Notes: generated by a model not told the origin, from the sequence alone. A DNA stretch of 64,000 bases from Perognathus longimembris pacificus (GCF_023159225.1 NC_063168.1:60367398-60431397); one strand, 5' to 3'; shown: positions 1-12,668, numbered from the stretch's first letter. Numbers and translations are program-made.

Positions 1-254
1 CTGCTTCTGAGTATGGGGTAGAGTGACTGCAATATAAGAAGTATTCAGTAATCAAGTACTGAAGAAATTGTGCCTACAGCAATGAGTGATAATCTCTGTA
101 TCCTTAGCACCTCTTATAAGGCTTAAACTTAGTACACACAGACTCTCTTGATGTTTGTAGAAGAAACTAATAACAAATTAGTACATAGAAATAATATCAT
201 CAAAGAGCAGAGATCAGAACACATGCAAATGAAATGCAACACAATCCATCTCAA

Positions 255-540
255 AATATGGGTACATGTCCATTATCCCACACCACATTGGAGGCTGAGG
301 CAGGTAGACCACCATTCTCAGCCAGACCAGGAAGAAAAATTCTTAAAACTCCATCTCTACAGAGGGAAGCTGGATGCATTGGCATATGTCAGGAAGCCTG
401 AAGTAGAGGAGGATTATTACTAGGCACATTGGGATGAGAATTTAAAAAAAAAAATTGATCTAGGGTCTTGGCTCAAGTGGTAAAGTGTCAACCTAGCAAG
501 TGCAAGTCAAACTGTAGTATTGCCAAAAAAAAAAAAAAAA
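255..540 (+). repeat. Degenerate B1/7SL-like fragment plus ID/Geo-like tail
   Basis: The phrase ggaggctgaggcagg at 290-304 is typical of 7SL-derived SINEs. About 456-540 carries ggctcaagtggtaaagtg followed by a 16-A tail, which is the Geo/ID-like part. Both halves are heavily mutated, so family assignment is tentative. Confidence 0.4.
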
Positions 541-1482
541 TGGTTTTACTCTTCTGAAAAACTAACATTTACAAATGAAATTCATACTATTTCTAGAACT
601 GTACTTCTTAGCAGCACATAGTTGAGAACTGAAACCATCAGAAATTTATGGAATCTGTAATCTTCCATAATCTACTAGAAAAAAATACAATCCTCAGATC
701 ATGAACTAAGCAAAAGCTTCAATGTGTGGGTAAGTTCTTTGAGGAAGAAAGAAAAACCCAATTCTAGTATTTAAGTTACAACATGAAGTAACAATAATTC
801 TTATAATTCTTATTATATTCTAACCCTCTTACAATTTAGCCCCAACCAACCTCTATAGTTATATTTTTCCCATCAAAAAAGTTTGCTCAGTGTTTTCTAT
901 ATGACACTCTTAGTGAGTTTCCTTGTAACATCGTAACCTATCTATAGTGGCCTCCCCTCCTCTTTTTATCTTCCAAATCTTCCTAACTTTGTTTAGAGAT
1001 CCAGATAAAACCCTTCTTCTCCCACTGAGTCCAGTTTGTCCTTGGCTCAATAATCCCTACTTATCAGAATTCCTGTAACATTACAGAGTTACTCAGCACA
1101 CTGACACAGTATAGGGGGAGGGGATATTACAGAGTACTTACTGGGTACCTAGTACTAAAAATAGGAGTTAGAAAAACCAGAGATGAGTAAAATAAGAGCC
1201 TGTGTAATTATAGAGAAAACAAAAAGTTAAATAAACCATTACTAGAAAAACAGTAATGTTACCTAAGCAAGTATAATGTGCTATGACAATACATACTGTG
1301 CTGCAACTTGCTACAATATTTCTCTTTTCATACTGAAATTCAGCTTCTCCTGTCTTTTTATCCCAGGCATACAGAAACTGGAGATAATAGAATTGTGGTT
1401 AGATTTTTGCCTCAGGCAAAAAGTGTGAGAATATTTCTTTATATGAAAAAATGTTTCTTTATGTAAAAAAGCAAAAATATCT
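541..1482. other. AT-rich intron, no recognisable element
   Basis: I read both strands and see no coding signal, RNA gene or recognisable repeat here. Short A- and T-rich runs only. Confidence 0.5.
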
Positions 1483-1545
1483 GGAGGCATAGCTCAGGTT
1501 ATAGTGTTTGCCTAGCAAGCATAAAGCCTGGGTCTTATTGAAAAG
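1483..1545 (+). repeat. ID-like SINE monomer
   Basis: A single tRNA-Ala-like monomer with A-box-like ggcatagctcagg and tgcctagcaagcataaagcc, truncated before a clear tail. It resembles the left monomer of IDL-Geo but is older and stands alone. Confidence 0.5.
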
Positions 1546-1822
1546 CAGGTTCTCATTTCAATGCTAAACACTGGTTAACTAAACATTTCTGGTGGTGTAT
1601 TACAAAAACTTCTCTCTCTTCTCCTTAAGAGAAACAAAGACATAATCACTGTTCATAGACATTAGACTTAAAATGACAAATTAACAGACATCAATATCAA
1701 CATTAGTTACTCATAGTTAAGGAAAATAAGGACAAGCATTTACAAGTAACCACCATTTTCACTTAGTAAACTGTGTTAAGTGGGCTCACTGTTTTCTATG
1801 AATAGTAAAAATGAAGGAGGCA

Positions 1823-2014
1823 GAGGCTAGCACCTGTTATCCTAGCTACTCAGGGAGCCTGAGATTTCAGAATTACAATTCAAAGCCAAGAGGGACATGA
1901 GATTCTCAATTAGCCACCAAAGAGCTGGAAGTGATCCATGGCTCAGGTGGTAAAGTACTAGCCTTGAGAGAAAAACTAAGGGACAGTGCCCAGGCCCTGA
2001 GATCAAGCCCCAGG

Positions 2015-2018
<4 letters not shown>
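1823..2018 (+). repeat. Chimeric B1-Geo SINE
   Basis: A 7SL/B1-like head (tcctagctactcaggg, then gagattctcaattagcc) runs into a Geo-like right monomer (tggctcaggtggtaaag, gacagtgcccaggccctgag). The tail has become an AC microsatellite. Confidence 0.68.

Positions 2019-2069
<51 letters not shown>
2019..2069. repeat. (AC)n microsatellite
   Basis: About 25 uninterrupted AC units directly follow a SINE tail, the usual birthplace of such repeats. Confidence 0.97.
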
Positions 2070-2072
<3 letters not shown>

Positions 2073-2074
2073 GA

Positions 2075-2180
2075 TGGTGGTGATTTTTTAGCTCAGCAGT
2101 TAAGTGCTTTAGTCCTATAATCCAAGCATGAATCAAGAGTTACAGACCAGTTTTTAGGGAGCTACATGGAAAAAAAGAGC
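2075..2180 (+). repeat. ID-like fragment
   Basis: The stretch tagctcagcagttaagtgc resembles a tRNA-type A-box region of an ID-like monomer with an A-rich end. Weak and degenerate. Confidence 0.3.
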
Positions 2181-3037
2181 AGAAAAGAAAAAACGTGGAA
2201 AAAAGGAAAAATCAATTTTAGACATATCATTTATTCTCCTGGGGAAGTAAAACAATCAGAGGCAGGTCAGGATGCGTCAGAGGAATTTGTACTTTCATTT
2301 GGTAATACATAAGCTTAAAAAAAAATAACTGAAAAATGTGGAGGACATATGTGCATGTGTCATAGACACAGAAAAATACCAAGAATAAAAAATATGTGAA
2401 ACATTAATACTCATCTCTAAACTGGGATTTTGAGTTTGTTTCTTGGTACTTATCTGTATTTTACATATTGTTGATAATAAAAAAAAATTATAGTAAAGAG
2501 GCCCAATTGTTTGGGGGGGGGGCGTGGTAGGGCAGCTGGAAAGTGATATAGGAAGGATGACAAACAATGACAACCAAGTGAAGACATGGATATTTCCCAG
2601 ACATGCCCACTACAGAGATCCTCTGGAAGTGCAGATTCTTGAACTGCAGAGATTTATATGCAGCCTGGTACCTCGGTTCTCCAAAAGTACATTTACAAAT
2701 TAAATCAAATATGTCAAAATTGACAATATCAGTTAAATGCTGTATTTGCCACTGAGTTTCAAAAAAATAACTTGGTTTACCTTTTATCTTGTGAAAGTAA
2801 ACATTTTGAATGAATCATATGCTTCCAAATGTTCTGCTTTTCTACAATGATACTTTGAAAGCCATCTTCATTCTTTCTAAATTCTATATGGGTATGCATA
2901 TATTTATTTCCTTAATTCACAACTGGCTGTAATAGCAACAACTTTGGGAAAATAAATAAAATCATAAATTACTGTTTTTGAGACAATGTTTTCAAAATGT
3001 GCCACAGTTTCCCTTTAGAGAGAATGTTTTAAAAAAT
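2181..3037. other. Unassigned intron with a G10 run
   Basis: No repeat or gene recognised. A run of ten G lies at 2513-2522. The rest is AT-rich single-copy-looking sequence. Confidence 0.45.
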
Positions 3038-3047
3038 AAAACATCTC

Positions 3048-3259
3048 GGGCTGGGGATATAGCCTAGTGGCAAGAGTGCCTGCCTCGGATACACGAGGCC
3101 CTAGGTTCGATTCCCCAGCACCACATATACAGAAAACGGCCAGAAGCGGCGCTGTGGCTCAAGTGGCGGAGTGCTAGCCTTGAGCGGGAAGAAGCCAGGG
3201 ACAGTGCTCAGGCCCTGAGTCCAAGGCCCAGGACTGGCAAAAAAAAAAAAAAAAAAAAA
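3048..3259 (+). mobile_element. IDL-Geo SINE, young subfamily copy
   Basis: Full-length dimer. The left monomer carries the split tRNA-type promoter (atagcctagtggcaag; ggttcgattcc), followed by the linker accacatatacagaaaac and the Geo monomer with a poly-A tail. Flanked by the direct repeat aaaacatctc (3038-3047 and 3256-3265). It carries the variants shared with the copies at 23317, 46967 and 62910: atagcc, cctcggatacacgagg, gaagcggcg and gagcgggaag. Confidence 0.95.
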
Positions 3260-3428
3260 CATCTCATAAGATATTTCCATGACCAATAAAGTAGTTGATG
3301 ACAGATGGAAATAAAAGGAGACCTCTTATTTCAACAACATATAATATTCACCAAAACTTCCTATCATTTTCTCATATTCATTTGAGTACAGCTGCCCTTA
3401 ACTTAAAATAAACCTCTTAATAGTACTC

Positions 3429-3627
3429 TTGGCTCCAGGCATGGTGGTATATATCTATAATCCTAGCTATACAAGAAATCATGTTCAGATGTCAACCTCT
3501 GCAAAAAAACGTGAAAACCTACCCGAAAAATAACTAGGCAACAGGGGTTGGGAACTTGGCTCAAGTAGTAGAGCACCTGCCTAGCAAATGTGAGGCATTG
3601 AGTTCAAACTCCAATATTCTACATTAA
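3429..3627 (+). repeat. B1-like head plus ID-like monomer
   Basis: ccaggcatggtggtatatat followed by ataatcctagctat is a 7SL/B1 start. From about 3546 ggttgggaacttggctcaag and cctgcctagcaaatgtgagg form an ID-like unit. Old copy without a clear duplication. Confidence 0.5.
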
Positions 3628-5444
3628 GAAAATGTATTAGAAATTTAAAATGCAAGTGCTCATAATAAAGAAGTAAACTGTTAACAGTTCACTGTTAATT
3701 AATTTTAGTGATTGTATTGACATCAAACATTTTATTCTTATCACCTAGATGAGTGTTATTTTATGATACACTCATATTTTTTTACTTTGAAAGTAAAAAG
3801 TGCAATTGTGTATTCAAAATGCAACACAAATAGCATGCTTCAGTACACACCAGCAGTCTCAATAAAAACTACAAAGCTAGATAAAATATTTGAAGACACT
3901 GGCTCTCTGCAAAAAAAAAAAAAACAATGAGTACTGAAGAGACAGACAATCCAAAGAACAAAGAATCTCAGAGAGAAGCAGACTTCTGCAGCTGCCTTCA
4001 CACTGGGTACATCTGCAAATTCCAGGCACAGCAGCAAGGCTGGGAATTCAGACAATGCCCAGTCACAGAGCTTCTGTTGAGGCTCAGAAAACCACTGGAA
4101 CTATTGGCAGGGTTACAAGACCTCAAGACTTGGATGAATTCTGGTACAGCCCAAGGCAAGTTGAAAATTAAGAAAAAGCTTCTGAGAAACAGAGCAGAAC
4201 TATCTGCAGTCTTGCAAGCCAAAATTTAGAATCTGCATTCCATGAGGACAAAGATCCACACTGCTTATGTGTTTCAATATTTCATAAATCACATGACATG
4301 TTATTTTGAATTATCTTGTGGACCAAGGCACTCATTGACTAGTCAGCAATTGGCTATAACCTGAAGTGGCAAAAAGCCAGCCAGCCTCAATGCAGCAAAG
4401 TTAAGATGGGTTATGATGATCAACTAGATTATCTACCTATCAAAGAGGACCTTCTCTGGATGAAAATGGCACCATCTGGAGCCCGTGCAATTTTTAAACT
4501 GGAATATATTACATTATTTGAACTACTCCAAACAACAGCATATGATAGATAATAAAGTCAAAAAACAAGCAAAAGCAAACAGTCCTAGGTATATTCCAGA
4601 TATCAGAATCAATTCACAAGGACTTAAGAATAAATAGGAGTAACATATCCAGGAAAAAAAAAGAAAAGTATGTAGATATAAGTGAAAAGATAAAGAAATT
4701 CACCAAATAATTGTTAATTATAAGAGTCATTAGAATTGTAGACCGAAGAATATATTATTCAAAATTAGAAATTATTAAGATGGGTTAAAGAGACCAAAAG
4801 AATAAGTTGAAAAATAAGTTTGGCCTTATCTAGTTGCACACTTATTGATTAATTGTCTTGTTTTGGAAATACAGCTAAACCATAAACATTTTTCTTTTGT
4901 CAGATACGCTACTGTCCAGCTTGTCAACTGACTAATGTAGGAACCATGTGAGCTGGGGAAGAGAAAGAAGCTTTGTATCCTGAATGAGAATATGGTGTAC
5001 TTCTCTTCTTGTGTTGATGCTGTAGCTACCAGAGAAATATAGGACACCCTGAAGAGTCCCCTCTCCTGCCTGTTTCACTGCATCTTCTTCCTCTTCTTTC
5101 CATATCAGCCCCAACCTACCACACCCAAGGCAGTCATCAAAAGCACCCCCAATGAAGGTCTTTCATCAACAAGGAGGCGGTAATCTCAGTAGAGGGAGCA
5201 CACTTCAGAAGTGAAAAAAGTAGCCTTCCAAGTTTAGGTGATTTATCTTAGCCCTAAGCTGCTGTATTTTATAACTACTTGTCTGCATTCTTTAAATAGT
5301 TAATAATTCCCTATACTTATTCTGGCTGGATCCTGACTGATGAACAAAAAAAACTGAGAGAGTTCAAACTTATCTATGCTGTCTAGGAGGCCCAAGCAAA
5401 CCCATCCCACTTGGAATACACACAATTATAAGAATGTGCACTAA
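3628..5444. other. Unassigned intron, 1.8 kb
   Basis: No gene or RNA recognised. The part from about 3900 to 4750 has the A-rich texture of old L1 5' sequence, but I cannot match it with confidence. The open frame at 3927-4229 shows no family I know. Confidence 0.4.
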
Positions 5445-5690
5445 GCCAGGCTTTGGTGCTTGTACATAATGCTTATCCTGTAATTCTCAACATTCAGAAG
5501 GCTAAAATCAGAGGATAAGAGGTTCAAAACAAGCCAGGGAAGAAAAGTCTGTGAGACCTACTTCCAATTAACCAAGAAAAGCAGAAATGAAGGTGTAGTT
5601 TAAGAAATAGAGCTTTGAGTAGAAAAAAACCTACTGAGAGTACAAGGCCCTGTATTCAAGCCCCAGTACCAGCATTTGAAAAAAAAAATA
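5445..5690 (+). repeat. Chimeric B1-Geo SINE, old
   Basis: B1-like head with tcctgtaattctcaac, the junction phrase gtctgtgagacctacttcca, then a Geo-like end with caaggccctgtattcaagcc and a short A tail. Confidence 0.62.
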
Positions 5691-5715
5691 TTCCGCACTA
5701 GTCAAAGGCAGATAG

Positions 5716-5827
5716 GAGGGGAGGGGAGGGGAGGGGAGGGGAGGGGAGGGGAGGGGAGGGGAGGGGAGGGGAGGGGAGGGGAGGGGAGGGGAGGGGAGGG
5801 GAGGGGAGGGGAGGGGAGGGGAGGGGA
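5716..5827. repeat. (GGGGA)n pentanucleotide satellite
   Basis: About 22 perfect tandem copies over 112 bp with no interruption. On this strand runs of four G recur every five bases, so it can form G-quadruplexes. On the minus strand, the BABAM2 sense strand, it is C-rich. Perfect uniformity suggests it is recent and unstable in length. Confidence 0.98.
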
Positions 5828-5829
5828 AT

Positions 5830-6210
5830 AATCCAAATGTCAATCAACAGTAAAATGGAGAAACTGTGATATGTTAACACAATGTAATACCATCTTCAAT
5901 AATCAAGAACAATAAAACCAAACAAATTCTATGGGTGAAGCTCACAAATAAGGGTTGAGTGAAAGAAGACAAACATACAAGTAAATTTAATAGTGATGAT
6001 ATAAATCAGAATAGCATTTATTCTTAGGCAAGGTGGTCATGGAGATAGTAGGATGTATGAATAGGGCTGCCAGGTGATGGAAATGATCCATACCTTGACC
6101 TAGACCCAAATTACATGGGTGTGTCCACTCTGGAAATCCATGATGCTATACACTTTTCATTTGTATTCTCTTTGGTGTGTATGATATTCATCAATAAGTT
6201 ACATTCAAAT
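5830..6210 (+). mobile_element. Old L1 3' end (L1M-like)
   Basis: The order caatcaacagtaaaatgg, ggttgagtgaaagaagac, then acatgggtgtgtccactctg and a closing tattcatcaataagttac follows the ORF2 end and 3' UTR of ancient mammalian L1. Heavily decayed. Confidence 0.5.
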
Positions 6211-7257
6211 ATGTTATTATAAATAATCAGATATCTTTCCAAGGTCCTAACACTTGCGATACACGCACAGATTTGTGAAGTGCTCCTTTTCTATGTCCTA
6301 ACAGAGCCCTGTGCATACACCTCTATCCACACACTGTCCTATGCCACAGTGCTCTTATCTGTCCCAACCAATATGTCCAGCTTAAGGTTAGATGATGAGA
6401 CTCAAATGAGACATGGAATAAATATTTGAAAAATGAGAAAATGTTCCATTTCAAAATATGTTGTAAGCCTAGGCACTTGGCAGTGTGTAAGAATAGGAGC
6501 ACCACACATCTGGATGATGTTTTTCAGTAGTGTGACATTCAATCCACTTCAGATTAATGCATTTGTAGCATGTATTTCATGTACACCAGGAGTGGGAACT
6601 ACTTTGCAAAGACCCTATTTAAAAGATGTCTTTTGTAGGTAGCACAGTAAGGAGAAGAGGAGAAAAAGCAACATGGTGTTCACATACTCACAGTCCATGC
6701 ATGCAGGAAAGAGCCAAGGATTGACACCAACAACCAATGAGGAATAGTGGCAGTGCCATTAGGTTCACTATCCTGAAAAATTTGTCCCAAACACTAAATG
6801 GTCCTCCTCTTCAAATGAGAAGGTCATAAAGCAGTGCTTTCTAATTTTACTGTAATTTCAACTTATTGGTTTTTTTTTCATTTAAATTTGTGATTCACCC
6901 TTCCTACTTTATGGAATTGTGGTTTGAAATAAAGAGAATTATCATTATTAGTTTAGGGGAAAGATTTTCAAAATGTCTTTTGAGATAGCTGAACATAACA
7001 GAAGGTATCGCAAAACAGAGGCTGAAAATCATTGCTTTGGAGATTCAGCTGACTGATTTCTATATCCCCATTTTTTGCTAACATTACATATTTTTCCTAC
7101 TATTTTAATTTTGATCTTAAGTATATTTTCTAGTCTTGAAAGTCCAACATGGAAACCTGCTCATCTAAAAAACATATTGTATACATCTGTACACCAAGTT
7201 ATCTACCAATTACTACGAGTGAATAAAACCAAACTGTTCTCTAATAAAAGACACTCC
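6211..7257. other. Unassigned intron
   Basis: No gene, RNA or repeat recognised on either strand. Confidence 0.45.
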
Positions 7258-7325
7258 AGGGCTGGCGCATGGATCAAGTGGTAAAGCATTTGATTTCAAA
7301 CTCCAGTACTACAAAATAAATAAAC
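7258..7325 (+). repeat. Geo-like monomer fragment
   Basis: atggatcaagtggtaaagca and caaactccagtac resemble the two promoter-like boxes of the Geo monomer, with an (AAAT)-type tail. Short internal deletion form. Confidence 0.5.
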
Positions 7326-7532
7326 AAACAAAAATGTTCCAGTGAAGAGAAAGATGATGACCCATTATTCCAATTCATACTTCCCCATTTGAATATAAAA
7401 TGTCTTGTATACCACAAAACCACATTCCAAGAAAATCTGGGCAGGTGGTGGTCACCCTAGCAAAGATCAGCAGCAAACCAAAAACCTACTATAAAGTATT
7501 ATTATATATGTAAGTGCAATTAAGAAAGAGTA

Positions 7533-7990
7533 TGTTATACCCTTATGAACACATAAGATGGTGCTAGGTGAAATGAACTCCACATTATGGAAACAAGTGT
7601 TATACCATTGTTGTAATCATTTTCAACATGCCATGTGAAATCATACCCTTTTTTTTTCTCTCGTATTCCCTTCCTGTGGTTTTACCCCCACTATCATTGT
7701 ATCTCATCTTAGGACCCTGGTTACTGTATATACGTGTATTAGAACTAGGAAAGAGAAAGGGAATACCAAAATCGAGAGACAAAGGATAAAAAGACAAACA
7801 ATTCCAAAAGCAATACTTACAAAACCATTTGGTATAAACCAACCGTACAACTCATGGGGAGAGGGAAAGGGGGAGGGGGGAGGGGGGAGAAAAATGAGGG
7901 AGGAGGTAACAAGTTGAACAAGAAATGTACTCACTGCCTTACATATGAAACTGTAACCCCTCTGTACTTCACTTTCAATAAAAGAAAAAA
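7533..7990 (+). mobile_element. L1 3' end, 5'-truncated
   Basis: Shares long stretches with the L1 end at 12090-12560: ccttatgaacacataagatg, ggaataccaaaatcgagaga, a G-rich tract at 7857-7888 and a terminal ctgtaacccctctgtact before an A-rich tail. Only 3' UTR is present. Confidence 0.85.
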
Positions 7991-8647
7991 AATGTCAGAA
8001 AAAAACCCCACAAAAAGATAGAGAGCATGTTCAATCAGGCAATAATAAAGGCACTACAACTTGTACAGGAATATGGGGGAAGATCTGTATGATATAACAG
8101 AGAAAGAAGGAGGAAAACAAGCTATTCACATAACTGGGGGAAGGGTTCCAGGCAGAGCCAATGAACATGCTGAGTACAAAGCACAAAGGTAATAGGGTGG
8201 GTGTATGCTTAGAATGTCTGCATGCCTGGGTGGTTAGAGAGGAGTCAATACAGACACAATGGAAGATGAGGTTAGAGAAGCAAGTAGGTGGCAACTAGAG
8301 CAGAATTTGCCCATCACTTAGGACTCAGCCTAAGTTATAACTTAAATTAATTTCCCTTTCTCATTTACTTAGTAAGCATTCTTTCTTCCCATATTATACA
8401 ACATCTGTGAAAACTATTCACAGAACTCCTTTGTAATGATTATTCCAACATTTAATTATATAATACCTACTTGTTTTTATATATATCCATATCTTCCCTA
8501 AAATTTAGCATCCATGAAGTCAAGTTCCATATTAAACAGCACTGGACACACTGCGCAATAAAAAAATACCAAACAAAGTTTTATTAATTTGTCTTTGATT
8601 GATACACTTTTATTCATTAGTAAAGATGGACATAAAAAAATCAATAC
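7991..8647. other. Unassigned intron
   Basis: Nothing recognised with confidence. The part 8340-8560 has a faint L2-like texture. Confidence 0.4.
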
Positions 8648-8857
8648 CTGGCAGGGAATATGGTTTAGGGGTAAAGTACTTGGCTAGCATGCATGAAGCC
8701 CTGGGTTCAATTTCTCAGCACCACATAAACAGAAAAGGCCAGAAGTGGTGCTGTGGCTCAAGTGGTAAGAGTGCTAGCCTTGAGCAAAAGGAAGCCAGGG
8801 ACAGTGTTCAAGCCCTGATTTCAAGCTACAGGACTGGCAAAAAAAAAAAAAAAAAAT
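8648..8857 (+). mobile_element. IDL-Geo SINE, older variant
   Basis: Both monomers and an 18-A tail are present. The left monomer has the older form tggctagcatgcatgaagcc and linker ataaacagaaaag, distinct from the common cctcgtatacatgaagcc type. Confidence 0.88.
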
Positions 8858-8931
8858 AGCTTATATAATATGATTCAAAAGTCAGTACAGCAATAAGTAG
8901 GATAGGACATAGTAAAAGAATTACCACTGAG

Positions 8932-9045
8932 TCAGGTATAGTGGTGTACATTTGTAATTCTAGGACTTGGCAGTCTGATGCAAGATGACAGTGAGATTGA
9001 AACTACCTTGAGAAACAGAAGACCTTATTTCAAATAAAAGGGGTA
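8932..9045 (+). repeat. B1-like monomer
   Basis: gtcaggtatagtggtgtaca followed by tttgtaattctaggacttgg is a decayed 7SL/B1 head, ending in an A-rich tail. Confidence 0.45.
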
Positions 9046-9274
9046 AAAGGAAGAGAGGGGGGAAAGAAGAAACAACCACTGGCAAGTTAATAAACACTGC
9101 AGGAATGACTAATCAGTAAATTCTTAGGATGTAAGACTTAAAGCAAAAGTTCAAACCATAAAAGCTCTACAAATAACAACTTTTCAAATCAAGAATCAAC
9201 TCTAAGTACCCAAAAGATAATTCCAAACAAAGATTATCTACATAAGTGTCTTATTATGAAAGACTTCTCCATGA

Positions 9275-9465
9275 CCACCCCAAGTGAACTGCTTCCTCTA
9301 CTATGTATTAAATGCTGTATTTGCATGATCTTTTCATAGTGTGTGCCTGTTTGACCTACCATCCAAGGGACCCATTGAGAGCTGAGGTCTCATTTCCATT
9401 GCCTAGAATCCTACATCATTGTATTCAATTAGTACTGAATTAAATAGTTTGCTGAATGAATTACT
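9275..9465 (+). mobile_element. L2 3' end, ancient
   Basis: The end phrases cattgagagctgaggtctca and gtttgctgaatgaatta parallel the L2 3' terminus. Strongly decayed. Confidence 0.4.
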
Positions 9466-9807
9466 AGAATATACAATGTAAAGCAATGAGGAAACTACTA
9501 GAATTTATGAGTGTTGACTTCAAATGTAGCTTTAAAAGTCAAAGCAATATTGAAAAGAACAACAATTTTTGCAGCAAATTCACACTTCGATGCAATGTTG
9601 TTTCCACTTCTATCTTAGGAAATTCTTTAAGCTTAGTTATGAGCTGAAAGAAAAAGCAATGTCATCACTTTATAATCACATCTCAATAGGAAAATGTATA
9701 GTGAGCTAACTTCCTCAACATTGACTTACCTCAGAAATGGAAAAAAAAAATCTGTATGATTTTTGTTTGGTAAAGGGAAAACATTTACATTTAAAGTTAG
9801 AGGTAGG
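9466..9807. other. Unassigned intron
   Basis: No element or gene recognised. Confidence 0.4.
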
Positions 9808-10085
9808 CTAGGTGCCAGTGATTCACCTTTATAATTCTATCTACTCAGGAGGTAGAGATTTGGGCGGATTGTAGATCTGGACCAGCCCAGGAATAAAAAC
9901 AAGCCTCTGTCTCAATCAATAGCTGGATATAGAAGCACATGCCCATCAGAAGCTATGTGGGAAATCTAAGCAGAAAAATTGCAATCCAGGACAGTCCTGC
10001 GTGAGCATAAGGGAGCCCATTTTATAATAACAAAGGCAAAAGGATTGAGAGTATGGCTCAAGTGGTAGAGTGTCTGGGTAGGAGA
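9808..10085 (+). repeat. B1-B1-ID composite SINE
   Basis: A first B1-like head (ggtgccagtgattcaccttt) is followed by a second B1-like unit (gctggatatagaagcacatg) and then an ID/Geo-like monomer (tatggctcaagtggtagag). The arrangement recurs at 48535 and 52018. Confidence 0.5.
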
Positions 10086-11759
10086 GAAGATTAATACACA
10101 AAAATCAACTGTTTCTATATAACAATAATGCAAAACGGAACACAAAAATAAATAATTCTATTTAGAATTGAATTAAGAACAGAAAATTTATGAATATAGC
10201 ATAAGAAATATAAAACTTATAGTCTGAAAATAAAATAGTTTTTAAATATTACTGAAAGAAATTTAAGTAAGTATAAATAAATGGGAACATAGTCTATGTT
10301 CTTGATTAATAAGATTTAATAGCACTAAGGCAATAATCTCTAGATTCATCTAAAGAGTAAATATATCCTAGAATCTTCACAGACATTCACAAGCTGATCC
10401 TAAAATTCATAGACACACAAATGACCCATAAAGATAAAGCAATCTTAAAAAGAACAAAAAGGTTCAAATATTCACACTTCTCTATTTCATAACTTACTAC
10501 AGAGTCACAAAATCAAAGTAATGTAGCACTGACAAGTACAGACAGACCAATGGAACAGAACTGAGAGCACAAAAATAACCCCCCACATTTGTAATCAATT
10601 GAAGTTCAACAAAACAGCCAAAAAAATTCAATGAAAAAAAAAAACTAAAACATTCCTAAAAACTGTACAATGAAGATGGACATCAATCTCATACTGTATA
10701 TAAAAATTAACCAGTTAATTTATCTATTAGTTTATCTATTTTTAAATATATTTAAAAACCTAAATGTGACATGAGAAATAATGAAACTTCAAAGACAATG
10801 TGAGATTAAATACTTAGAATCTTCGATTAGGCAATGGTGCCTTACATATAAAACTGAAAGCATAAGCAATAACAAAAACAAGTAAATAAACTTGACTTCA
10901 TAAAAATTTAACACTTTCTTCTAAAGAAATTTACCTAGAGAGTGAAAAGAACATGCATATAATGGGAGAACATTTGACAAATCATGCATCTCATAAAGAA
11001 TTTGTATTTGTATATTAAAAACTTAGAACTCAATTAAAAGATTAATAATTTAATTTAAAAATAAGCAAAGAGCCCAAGAGACTCCAAAGAAATTACACAA
11101 CCACCACCCAATAAGACCATCAAAATGAGATACTACTTCATATCTACCAGTGATAGCTATAATTAAGATGACAGATAATAAATGTCAGCTGGATGTAGAG
11201 AAACTGGAACATTTATATAGTCCTCATGGAAATACAAAATAATGCCTCTTCTTTTGAAAACAATCCCAGTACTTCCTCCAAAAGTCAAATAGTTACCATT
11301 TGGTCCTGTAATTCTAGTCTTAGAGAGTGTATACACTCACACACATACACGAAGTAAAACTATATCCATACAACAACAGTAGTTACAATAACCAAGGCAT
11401 GAAAACAATCCAAATGTCTACCAACTGACAAAGGAATAAATAAAATGTAGTATATGCATACAATGAATTATTTGTAATAAAAACTAAAGTGATACATGCT
11501 AGACTGAAAACATTATACTAAGTGAAAACAGCAAATCACTAGGAACCATATGTTATTATTAAATTTATATAAAATATCCAGACTAGGTAAATCCACTTAG
11601 GTAGAGTGTGCTTTAGTTGTTGCCAAGGGTGGGGGAGAGAAAAGGGAAACTAACAGGTTTAGAGTTTCGTTTTTGGGTGACAACAATGTTGTAAATTTGT
11701 AGTGATAGCAGCACTGTTCTTTGAATATAATTTTTTAAACCACAGAATTGTACACATTC
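10086..11759 (+). mobile_element. Old L1 ORF2 and 3' UTR (L1M-like), interrupted
   Basis: Decayed ORF2 sequence with landmarks such as agaccaatggaacagaactg (10545), aaaatgagatactacttcat (11123) and atggaaatacaaaataatgc, then an old 3' UTR. The continuation attcaataggtaaaatgtgg appears after the nested L1 at about 12566-12600. Many stops, no coding capacity. Confidence 0.7.
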
Positions 11760-12565
11760 CAAAAGACCACAAACAAGAACACACTAAAGCTACCAGCACA
11801 ACCATTTGCATCGCAGCACAATTTGTCATAGCTAAAATATGGAACCAACCCAGATGCCCCTCAGTAAACCAATGGATCAGGAAAATGTGGTACATATACA
11901 CAATGGAATTTTATGTCTCTATCAGAAATAATGGCATTGCTCCATTCGTAAGGAAATGGAAGGACTTGGAAAAAATTATACTAAGTGAAGTGAGTCAGAC
12001 CCAAAGAAACTTGGACTCAATGGTCTCCCTCATAGGGAATAATTAGCACAGGTTTAGGCTAGTCACAGCAGAGGATCACAAGAACCCAATAGCTATGCCC
12101 TTATGAACACATAAGATAGTGCAAAGTGAAATGAACTCCATGTTTTGGAAACGACTGTTATGTCACTGTTGTAATTACTTTCAACATGCAATGGAAAACC
12201 GTAGCTTCTATTGTTTATGATCCTCTTGTATTCCCTTCCTGTGGTTTTACCTGAACTATCACTGTATCTTATCCGAGTACATTGGAAACTGTGTATACTG
12301 GTATTAGAACTAGGAAAGGGAAAGGGAATACCAAAATCGAGAGACACAGGATAAAAAGACAAACGACTACAAAAGCAATACTTGCAAAACTGTTTAGTGT
12401 AAAACAACTGAACAACTCATGGTGGGGGAAGAGGGGAAGGGGGAGAGAGAAGGGGAAATGAGGGAGGAGGTAACAAACAGCACAAGAAATGTATCCAATG
12501 CCTAACGTATGAAACTGTAACCTCTCTGTACATCAGTTTGACAATAAAAATAAATAAATAAAAGC
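11760..12565 (+). mobile_element. L1 3' end nested in an older L1
   Basis: Begins in ORF2 (aaaatatggaaccaacccag) and runs through the same 3' UTR type as 7533-7990 to acaataaaaataaataaata. Flanked by attgtacacattc at 11747-11759 and 12566-12578, which gives a clear target duplication inside the older L1 3' UTR. The frame 11702-12046 reads through the last ORF2 codons. Confidence 0.88.
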
Positions 12566-12665
12566 ATTGTACACATTCAATAGGTAAAATGTGGCCTCTA
12601 GTAGTAGACCACCAACCATGGGCAAAAAAATCCGAGAGTGTAAGACCCTAAGTTCAAACTCTGTT

Positions 12666-12668
<3 letters not shown>

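Noticed and set aside
1842..2136. Cysteine/valine or threonine/histidine repeat peptides
   Set aside because: Artefacts of CA/GT microsatellites, as also at 12533-12842 and 63188-63470.
5631..5880. Proline-rich open frames on the minus strand
   Set aside because: They are only the translation of the (GGGGA)n satellite, which is open in every frame.
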